20,100 nt of DNA from contig DATELN010000211.1 of assembly GCA_035276605.1 (NCBI GenBank), positions 1 to 20,100 of the forward strand, read 5' to 3'. Each line of letters begins with the position of its first letter. Within the stretch, counting starts at the first letter, position 1. Both the position numbers and the translations under genes were made by a program. Shown one piece after another: positions 15,001 to 20,100 of the stretch. The notes beneath the pieces are model-generated. The model was not told where the DNA came from and did no database searches. It saw nothing but the letters and a program-made list of their open reading frames with translations. Source of the DNA: GCA-003244245 sp035276605. Lineage in GTDB: Bacteria; Actinomycetota; Actinomycetes; Mycobacteriales; Pseudonocardiaceae.

Positions 15001-15615
15001 CGGCAGGTTGTTGGCCAGGGCGCCCAGCGACCGCAGCGGCGGGAACTTGTCCGGCAGGTCGGCGTGCACCAGGCCGAACACGTGCTCTGGTTGGCCCAGA
15101 TCCCGCAGCCGGTGCACGCCCAAATCGGCCAGCTCGGCGCCCTCCGGCAGGTCCTCGAGAACAAGATCCCGAGTCGTCTTCGACAGCACGACCTGGCCAC
15201 CGTGCGCCACAGCTCGCAGCCGGGCGCAGCGGTTGACCGCAGGTCCGAAGTAGTTGACTGCGTCGCGCAGCTGCGCCTGCGCGGTGTGCAGCGCGATACG
15301 TAGCTTCAACGACGCGCCCTCCGGCCAGCACTCGGCGGCGAAGGCGCGCTGGATGTCCAGCGCGGCGGCTAGCGCGTCGCCGGCATAGCCGAACGCAGCT
15401 ACGGTGCTATCGCCCTCACCCTGTTCCTGTGGCCGCACTCCGTTGTGCAACGTGACCGCCGCGTCCAGGAGCTGGTAATGGCGTCGGATTGCCGCACCCA
15501 TCGCCTCCGGCGCGGATTCCCACAGAAACGTCGAGTTCTCCACGTCGGTCAGCAGAAACGTCACTGTGCCAACTGGCAGCTGCACCGCCAGTTGCTCGAT
15601 ACCGTGGTGGTCCAT
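12082..15615 (-). CDS. Class III nucleotide cyclase / NB-ARC-like ATPase / helical-repeat regulator
   Basis: This protein is 1177 residues. Residues 15-185 are a class III cyclase domain with metal-binding Asp24 (FLLTDVENST) and Asp69 (GEGDS) and the transition-state pair Asn128/Arg132 (VNRCAR). The substrate-selecting Lys and Asp positions read Gln65 and Asn121, as I recall for M. tuberculosis Rv0386. Residues 205-480 form a STAND/NB-ARC-like ATPase with FIGR at 211-214, Walker A GTGGCGKT (235-242) and Walker B ALLVLDNCEHVL (305-316). About 500-1080 is helical TPR-like repeats. The last 100 residues (VVIRLKDSKGLQYLRRLLAA, HVLDL) form a separate C-terminal domain, not the LuxR helix-turn-helix common in relatives. 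It likely senses a signal through the repeats and couples it to cyclase output or DNA binding. It is divergent from a CRP/FNR-type gene, suggesting a cAMP link. The ATG at 15615 has no strong ribosome binding site. Confidence 0.88.
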   Translation of the reverse strand: MDHHGIEQLAVQLPVGTVTFLLTDVENSTFLWESAPEAMGAAIRRHYQLLDAAVTLHNGVRPQEQGEGDSTVAAFGYAGDALAAALDIQRAFAAECWPEGASLKLRIALHTAQAQLRDAVNYFGPAVNRCARLRAVAHGGQVVLSKTTRDLVLEDLPEGAELADLGVHRLRDLGQPEHVFGLVHADLPDKFPPLRSLGALANNLPAELTTFIGRSTELVEVSELLGQVRLLTLTGTGGCGKTRLALQAAAIAMGGQLDGVWWVELARLDSATLVPAAVIAAIGVRELPGQGPLGTLIAYLRARRALLVLDNCEHVLRACAQLADALLRACPSLTVLATSRAPLGVPGETAWRVPSMSLPGDAYREPVEVLRHSDAVRLFLDRARQVRPHFQITEANASAITQICQELDGIPLAIELAAARVRVMAPAQIAYRLGDRFPLLAGGSRSTAPRQRTLHASIDWSYELLSEGERMLLRRLSVFTGGWTLDAAEQVCAGEGIARYAVLDLLTGLVEQSLVTTTEDDGELRYGLLETVRQYAAARLADSDEPRVVSERHLAYYVGLAERAEPAVLRAGRDDPVLRRLATELPNLRAALERAAAIDPAGAVKRFELLLALGDAQWWAGHVSEATATFQSATFLARHFRDPHRLAEAALRVGEVGYGGAYVEAWSYDPVKVEILDEALAVLGEEETLVKVRVLARLATSLYLSPFDSSSRRDSLSSAAVELARRLGDDLTLAYALHARHLAVWGPDNVEERIALSAEIVELAQRAGDLTLEITGRVWLISDLFEIGDIPGADREIDAHEQLARRVGYPQFIAHAFMFRATQAMLRGEFTDAESLAQRSLALGEQVGDVNVRISHHVQMAVLRVLQGRPDEASAYFEPAGREHPSDLARVINLAFRCVAGDRAGVKEAFPLVWRVRDRIPSPFWLIIAGTAIAPLAAYAEAPAEAAVLYDLIRPYEHRWPLAGRDAVAPQGHIAYYLGLLAAALSRFDAAARHFEVALEAAQRIGARPFLALAQGAYGAMLARRGATLDRQRARQLLAEALATAQQLGMNQLYDEVIAARAELNPLVDSAAVFCREGEYWTIVFQRVVIRLKDSKGLQYLRRLLAAPGQQFHVLDLAGTTAPPRRARENVGKALRACLKRIEQAHPALGAHLTTTVRTGYFCSYQPNPSARVEWQT

Positions 15616-15696
15616 CGGGGATTGCGCCCAACTTTGCCGGTAGCGACGCGAAAGAGGCTACCGGAGTTGTCCTTGCGAGCCTTATCCATTTAACGG

Positions 15697-15727
15697 CCGA
15701 AACCGCCCCCTAACCGTCCCGAAACCG
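15697..15727. promoter_or_regulatory. Direct repeat CCGAAACCG x2 in the cyclase/CRP divergent promoter region
   Basis: CCGAAACCG occurs exactly at 15697-15705 and 15719-15727, a 22-bp period. The site lies about 82 bp upstream of the cyclase gene start in the 248-bp region between it and the CRP/FNR gene. That places a candidate operator where one protein could control both genes. It does not resemble the classical CRP box TGTGA-N6-TCACA. Confidence 0.45.
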
Positions 15728-15863
15728 GACATGGGAGTGATCCCCAGCGATTAGTACAAATTTCGCGGCGGGTGGCGGTACGCCCTACTTGACTGTCGTG
15801 AACTCCGGGCGGAGGCTGAGGCCCCGTGGAGGGCGAGCGGGCCGGCCAACGCCGGGGCAGCCG

Positions 15864-16556
15864 ATGAAAGCCGAGCAAGTGGCAACCTTGCTGGCAAGGA
15901 CATCGCTGTTCGCCGGCCTCGACGAATCCGAACTTCTCGCCCTCGCCGCCTACGCACGTCGACGCACTTACCAGAAGGGGGAGCACATATTCCACCAGGG
16001 TGACGCTGGAGATGCGGTGTTCGTCCTGGCAGAGGGCAGAGTCAAGGTCATCTTTGCGTCAGCGGAAGGCGACGAGATGATCCTCGCGACGCTACGGCCA
16101 CCCGACGTCTTCGGAGAGCTCGCGCTCATCGACGGAGGTCCGCGTTCGGCGTCGATCCAGACTCTCGAGCCGACGGCTGTGCTGACGCTGTCCCGCACGA
16201 CGCTGCTGGACCTGATGGCCCGCCATCCTGCGGTCACCGACCTTGTCCTGCGCTCGCTGGGCCGGCTCGTGCGCCGCATGATGGCGCAGGCCGGCGACCT
16301 CGTATTTTTGGACCTGCACGGCAGAGTCGCCAAGCTCTTGCTCAGCCTGATCGAGGGCCCCGCCGGCCACTCGGGAGAGTTCTCGTCGCTCGAGCTCAAG
16401 CTGACCCAGTCCGACCTCGCTGCCATGGTCGGTGGCTCGCGCCAAAGTGTGAACCAGATCCTGCACAACTTCGAGCGCCGAGGCTACCTACGCCTGAAGG
16501 GACAGGGACTGATCGTGCATGATCTCGAAGGGCTGCGCCGGCGCGCCGGTTCTTGA
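15864..16556 (+). CDS. CRP/FNR-family transcription regulator
   Basis: From ATG 15864 the protein is 230 residues, the standard family length; in-frame starts back to 15789 would add an unlikely Arg/Gly-rich tail. Residues 10-125 are a cyclic-nucleotide-binding beta-roll, with the phosphate-binding cassette FGELALIDGGPRSAS (83-97) keeping the Glu85 and Arg94 that bind cAMP in CRP. A dimerisation helix runs about 112-140. The C-terminal winged helix-turn-helix is LTQSDLAAMVGGSRQSVNQI with LHNFERRGYL after it. No cysteine cluster for an iron-sulfur group is present, arguing against an FNR-type oxygen sensor. Its divergent neighbour encodes a nucleotide cyclase domain, so a local cAMP circuit is plausible but inferred. 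It probably binds as a dimer to promoters including its own. Confidence 0.9.
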   Translation: MKAEQVATLLARTSLFAGLDESELLALAAYARRRTYQKGEHIFHQGDAGDAVFVLAEGRVKVIFASAEGDEMILATLRPPDVFGELALIDGGPRSASIQTLEPTAVLTLSRTTLLDLMARHPAVTDLVLRSLGRLVRRMMAQAGDLVFLDLHGRVAKLLLSLIEGPAGHSGEFSSLELKLTQSDLAAMVGGSRQSVNQILHNFERRGYLRLKGQGLIVHDLEGLRRRAGS

Positions 16557-16739
16557 TCACCGGATGAAAGGACTTTGCAATTCGCCTGCAAACGCCATCA
16601 CCTTGGTCCTCGGCAACCCCCGAGAGTGGGTACCACCAGCGGGTTCTTGCGCATGGCTGCGTTCGTTGGTTCCATGGAGCAGCGTGAGAAACGTAGATCG
16701 TGCGTGCACTTCGAACGGCGAGTGGCGGTTGCATAGTCA

Positions 16740-17159
16740 ATGGTGACGACTGAGGACGCCCGCTGGCTTGCGAGCTACCTCCGAAAGATGGTATCCGCCC
16801 GGCCAGCGGCCTGGGCTGGCACTGACCTGACGTTGTCGCAGCTGATCGCCCTGCACATCATCAGCGCAAGGGCTCCCATGACGTTGCTGTCTCTGTCTGA
16901 GGCATTAGGCACCAGACCACCGGCTACCTGCGCGATGGTCGATCGGCTCGCCCGCGCTGGGTTGGTGCGCCGCACGCCGGACCCCGACGACCTGCGCCGC
17001 GTCCTGCTGGCCGTGACCAGCAAGACCGCGCACATGATCGGCAAGATCGACGTAGACACCGCCCGCCGCTTGCAGTCTGTGCTGACCATCATGGGCTCGG
17101 CAGCCCAGCGCGTGCTCACCGAGGTCCTCAAAGACACCGCGCGACGCCTGGCCCGTTAG
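16740..17159 (+). CDS. MarR-family transcription regulator
   Basis: This is a 139-residue protein starting at ATG 16740; GTG at 16743 is a near alternative. The winged helix-turn-helix contains LTLSQLIALHIISARAPMTL, then LSLSEALGTRPPATCAMVDR and LARAGLVRRTPDPDDLRRVL, the last being the wing with its DPDDLRR signature. Flanking N- and C-terminal helices make the usual dimer interface. MarR proteins repress nearby genes and release DNA on binding small phenolic ligands or oxidation. No Shine-Dalgarno precedes the ATG, and a CATAGT hexamer sits only a few bases upstream, so a leaderless mRNA is possible. It is 183 bp from the CRP/FNR gene and 42 bp before the S9 peptidase gene, both on the same strand. 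No ligand can be inferred. Confidence 0.88.
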   Translation: MVTTEDARWLASYLRKMVSARPAAWAGTDLTLSQLIALHIISARAPMTLLSLSEALGTRPPATCAMVDRLARAGLVRRTPDPDDLRRVLLAVTSKTAHMIGKIDVDTARRLQSVLTIMGSAAQRVLTEVLKDTARRLAR

Positions 17160-17201
17160 CCGCGCGCCTGATTCGGGGCGCCGATACGGCACTATCGGGG
17201 A

Positions 17202-19079
17202 GTGAACGCAGCACCGCATGCCGCCTCCGTCCCTGACGCATTGTTCGACGACCCGGAGGTAGAGGCCCGCTGGCGGGCCCGGTTCACCGCACCGCGGGTC
17301 AGCCTGCCGCAATGGGCCCGCGACGCCCCCGATCGTTGCCTGTACACCTCCAACGCGTCGGGCACCTGGGAGGTCTACGCCTGGGACCGGCACACCGGAA
17401 CCCACCGGCAGGTCACTGACCGGCCGCACGGCACGCACTCCGCTACCGTGACACCCGACGGTGAGCACGTGTGGTGGTTCGCCGACACCGACGGCGACGA
17501 GTTCGGTAGCTGGGTGACCGAGCCCTTTGCCGGGCGAGGTAAGGATCAGCCGCCTCTGCTAGCGGTACCAGGCACCGAACAGGGCTACCCGGCAGGAGTG
17601 GATCTGGGCCGGCACACCGCAGCGGTCGGTTCCTCCACCGACGACGGAACCACGGTATGGATCTGCCGCGGCAGCGACACCCGGGTCGTCTACCGCAGCG
17701 AACATGACGCGGGGGTGGGAGCACTGTCCCGCGACGAGCAGCTGCTCGCCATCATGCACTCCGAGCACGGCGACTCCCGGCATCCCGCGGTCCGGGTCCT
17801 CGGCATCGCCGCCGAGGCGAGCACCGACGCAATCCCGAAGGCGGTCGCCGAGAAGTGGGACGGCCCCGGCAAGGGACTGGAGGTCCTCGGCTTCGCCCCG
17901 GTGGACGGTGACACCAGACTGCTACTGGCCCACGAACGGCGTGGTCGCCAGGAGCTGCTGATCTGGGACATCGCTACGGACACCGAAACCGAGCTCGCGC
18001 TGGAGCTTCCCGGCGAGCTCACCGCCGACTGGTATCCCGACGGCACGGCGTTGCTCGTCGAGCATCAGCACGCGGCCCGGTCCACGCTGCACCGCTACGA
18101 ACTGGCGTCCGGGCAGCTGCGCGCGCTGGACATCCCCAGTGGCACGGTCGGCGGTGCCGCGGTGCGCCCTGACGGCACCGTCGAGTACGCCTGGTCGTGC
18201 GCTGCCGAGCCGCCCGCGATCAGGGCGTTGTACCCCGACGGCACCGACCATGCGCTGCTGGCGCCGCAGGGCGAGCCGGCGCCCAGCTCACAACCGCTCA
18301 CCGACCATTTCGTGCCCATCCGGCACGGCCCGGCACCCGGCACAGTGCACGCCCTGGTGGCCAGGCCACCGGATAGCCCCGCGCACCGCGCCCTTCCGAC
18401 AGTGTTCATGCTGCATGGCGGGCCGCACGCGGCCGACGAGGATCGCTTTTCGGCCAGCCGGGCGCTGTGGCTGGACGCGGGCTTCGCCGTGGTGCACGTC
18501 AACTACCGCGGCTCGACCGGCTACGGCTCAGTTTGGCGAGACGCGATCGAAGGTCGACCCGGGTTGTGTGAACTGGAAGACGTCGCCGCGGTGCACGAGT
18601 GGGCAATCTCTAGCGGGCTCGCCGACCCGGCGCGGTGTGTGGTGGAGGGCTGGTCCTGGGGAGGCTATTTGACCCTGCTCGCGCTGGGCACCCAGCCGCA
18701 ACGATGGGCGGCCGGGGTGGCCGGGGTGCCGGTGGGTGATTTCGTCGCCGCCTACGCCGACGAGATGGAGCCGCTGCGGGCCTTCGACCGCGCACTGTTC
18801 GGTGGCGCGCCCGACGAACTGCCCGATCTGTACGCCAGATCGTCGCCGATCAGCTACGTCAAGCAGCTGCGCGCTCCGGTTCTGGTGCTGGCGGGGGAGA
18901 ATGATCCACGCTGCCCGATCCGCCAGATCGACAACTACCTCGATCGGCTGGCCGAACTGGGCAAACCCTACCGGTGCTACCGATACGACGCCGGGCACGG
19001 ATCGCTGGTGGTCGCAGAGAACCTGCGGCATGCCGCCATCGAAGTCGCCTTCGTTCGCGAGGTACTAAGGACGGTTTGA
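17202..19079 (+). CDS. S9 prolyl-oligopeptidase-family serine peptidase
   Basis: This is a 625-residue protein. The N-terminal part (about 40-370) is a beta-propeller with repeated strand-turn units such as TVTPDGEHVWWFADTDGDEF and TADWYPDGTALLV. The C-terminal alpha/beta-hydrolase domain starts near 375 and has FMLHGGPHA (oxyanion), NYRGSTGYG, the nucleophile elbow GWSWGG (Ser485), Asp568 (GENDPRCP) and His599 (AGHGS), so the triad is complete. The family cleaves short peptides, often after proline or as acylaminoacyl peptides; the propeller excludes large proteins. There is no signal peptide, so it is predicted to be cytosolic. The GTG start at 17202 lacks a well-spaced Shine-Dalgarno, but a CACTAT hexamer lies about 6 bases ahead, so leaderless expression is possible. 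It is 42 bp after the MarR gene and 63 bp before the ACT-GNAT gene. Confidence 0.9.
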   Translation: MNAAPHAASVPDALFDDPEVEARWRARFTAPRVSLPQWARDAPDRCLYTSNASGTWEVYAWDRHTGTHRQVTDRPHGTHSATVTPDGEHVWWFADTDGDEFGSWVTEPFAGRGKDQPPLLAVPGTEQGYPAGVDLGRHTAAVGSSTDDGTTVWICRGSDTRVVYRSEHDAGVGALSRDEQLLAIMHSEHGDSRHPAVRVLGIAAEASTDAIPKAVAEKWDGPGKGLEVLGFAPVDGDTRLLLAHERRGRQELLIWDIATDTETELALELPGELTADWYPDGTALLVEHQHAARSTLHRYELASGQLRALDIPSGTVGGAAVRPDGTVEYAWSCAAEPPAIRALYPDGTDHALLAPQGEPAPSSQPLTDHFVPIRHGPAPGTVHALVARPPDSPAHRALPTVFMLHGGPHAADEDRFSASRALWLDAGFAVVHVNYRGSTGYGSVWRDAIEGRPGLCELEDVAAVHEWAISSGLADPARCVVEGWSWGGYLTLLALGTQPQRWAAGVAGVPVGDFVAAYADEMEPLRAFDRALFGGAPDELPDLYARSSPISYVKQLRAPVLVLAGENDPRCPIRQIDNYLDRLAELGKPYRCYRYDAGHGSLVVAENLRHAAIEVAFVREVLRTV

Positions 19080-19142
19080 CTTTACCCTTGGTCAATATGG
19101 CGGTAATGCCCACAGAGCAGGCTGGACCAGGAGGTGATGACT

Positions 19143-20100
19143 GTGACCCTATGGCGGCTGCACGTCGATGTGGCCGATCAGCCGGGCCAGCTGGGCGCGC
19201 TCGCCGCCGCGATCGGCGGTTGCGGGGCGAACATCGTCTCGCTGCATGTCGTCGGTGAGCCGGCCCAAGATGGTGCGGTGACCGACGAGCTACTCGTGCG
19301 GGTGCCGCCGCAGCTGCCGGTGCCGCAGTTGGTGGAAGCGGTCGAGGCCGCCGGGTTCTGCGTCACTGTGGTGGTGCAAGCCGATGCGCAGGCGCTGGCC
19401 GATCCGGTGAGCACCGCGCTGGCACTGGCGCACTGTGTGGCCGTCGACCCAGGTAGCGGCGCGCGGGCGGTGGCCGCCCTGCTGCGCGCTGAGCTGGCCG
19501 GACCACAGGAGTCACCAGCCGCGCATCAGGCCGCGCATCAGGTCGAGGTCGGCACCGGTGCGACCCGGGTACGGTTAGGCCGCGGCTGGCCGTTCACCGC
19601 TACCGAGATCTCCCAGGCCGCCGCACTGCTCGAGCTGGCTAGTAGCTCCGACGGGCGGAGACTGCCCCCCACCCGGGTCAGCGTGCAGCTGACCGACGGC
19701 GCGCAGGTCCTGCTGCGGGCCGCGACCGCCGCCGATGCACCGCTGGTCGCCGCGCTGCACGCGCGCTGCTCACCGCAGACCCGGTCGCTGCGTTCGCTGC
19801 CCACCAGGCCGGTGTTGAGTGCTGCCGTACTGCGCCAGCTCATCGGCGCGGACGGCACCACCAGCCTGGTGGCGGTGATCCCCGATGGTGGGGCCGCGAT
19901 CGGGTTGGCGAATCTGATCCCCGCCGGATCCGGCGCCGCTGAGATCGCGCTGCTGGTGGAGGACGCCTGGCAGGGCCGCGGGCTGGGCACCGCGCTGGTG
20001 CGCCGGATGGCCGAGATCGCGGCCGATCAGGGCCTCGTCGAGCTGACGAGCCGCGCCCGGCCGGACGACCTCGGCGTCACGCAGCTGCTCCGCCGCGCGG
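19143..20100 (+). CDS. ACT-domain / GNAT acetyltransferase fusion, C-terminus cut by window edge
   Basis: The frame is open to the right edge, giving 319 residues so far. I chose GTG 19143 because AGGAGG ends 8 bases before it; the ATG at 19137 is too close to that site. Residues 1-75 form an ACT domain (MTLWRLHVDVADQPGQLGAL, then AIGGCGANIVSLHVVG), a small-molecule, usually amino-acid, sensing module. After a linker, residues from about 178 form a GNAT fold with acetyl-CoA-binding DAWQGRGLGTALVRRM (274-289). Such fusions may acetylate a protein or metabolite in response to an amino acid, which is known for some actinobacterial protein lysine acetyltransferases with regulatory ACT domains. 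The substrate here is unknown. It is 63 bp downstream of the peptidase gene with no clear terminator between, so the two may share a transcript. Confidence 0.85.
   Translation, partial: MTLWRLHVDVADQPGQLGALAAAIGGCGANIVSLHVVGEPAQDGAVTDELLVRVPPQLPVPQLVEAVEAAGFCVTVVVQADAQALADPVSTALALAHCVAVDPGSGARAVAALLRAELAGPQESPAAHQAAHQVEVGTGATRVRLGRGWPFTATEISQAAALLELASSSDGRRLPPTRVSVQLTDGAQVLLRAATAADAPLVAALHARCSPQTRSLRSLPTRPVLSAAVLRQLIGADGTTSLVAVIPDGGAAIGLANLIPAGSGAAEIALLVEDAWQGRGLGTALVRRMAEIAADQGLVELTSRARPDDLGVTQLLRRA

Noticed and set aside
15616..15863. A classical CRP box in the cyclase/CRP intergenic region
   Set aside because: No TGTGA-N6-TCACA-like sequence with both halves could be found by eye.
1..20100. 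CRISPR array, rRNA operon or complete prophage
   Set aside because: No regularly spaced repeats, no rRNA-like sequence and no structural phage genes were seen.

Overview
This window is high-GC DNA from an actinobacterium. The evidence is frequent GTG starts, GC-biased third codon positions, a Tat-exported peroxidase, an ECF sigma factor and a class III cyclase/ATPase regulator of a type common in Mycobacteriales and Pseudonocardiales. I cannot name the genus from sequence alone. Base composition is uneven: a hand count of the line at 2221-2280 gives 35/60 GC, against 47/60 at 12541-12600. The stretch from about 1.6 to 6.1 kb therefore looks compositionally different and may be acquired.

Left part (1-1530): a minus-strand pair encodes a Mut7-C RNase-domain protein followed by a cyclase/formamidase-family enzyme that runs off the left edge. 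Upstream lies a LuxR-type DNA-binding domain broken by a frameshift. From 1845 to 6063 a tight plus-strand operon encodes a one-pass membrane protein with a Pro/Thr/Gln-rich outer region, a 777-residue fusion of a NodB-type polysaccharide deacetylase to a GT2 glycan synthase, and a membrane-anchored GH18 glycosidase. Together these look like a synthesis, deacetylation and cleavage set for a GlcNAc-type surface polysaccharide. It is the most system-like part of the window.

Middle (6060-9650): this is a decay zone around one intact gene. It holds a multiply frameshifted second GT2 synthase remnant, an intact Tat-exported animal-type haem peroxidase (minus strand), an IS3-family orfA without orfB, a pair of near-palindromic 15-mers, and a toxin-antitoxin relic. 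In that relic the start of a Phd-type antitoxin is fused in frame to a VapC-like PIN toxin that has lost its first catalytic aspartate.

Right part: from 11694 back to 9646 a minus-strand operon encodes a SnoaL-like protein, an ECF sigma factor and a winged-helix/SAM methyltransferase, the last two overlapping by one base. At 12082-15615 a 1177-residue regulator (class III nucleotide cyclase, NB-ARC-like ATPase, helical repeats and a C-terminal domain) is divergent from a CRP/FNR-family regulator at 15864. Both adjoin a 248-bp intergenic region carrying a 9-bp direct repeat spaced 22 bp. Downstream on the plus strand are a MarR-family regulator, an S9 prolyl-oligopeptidase-family peptidase with a complete Ser-Asp-His triad, and an ACT-GNAT fusion that runs off the right edge.

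Likely working units are the exopolysaccharide operon, the SnoaL/ECF/methyltransferase operon and the cyclase/CRP pair. I saw no rRNA, tRNA, CRISPR array or complete insertion sequence.
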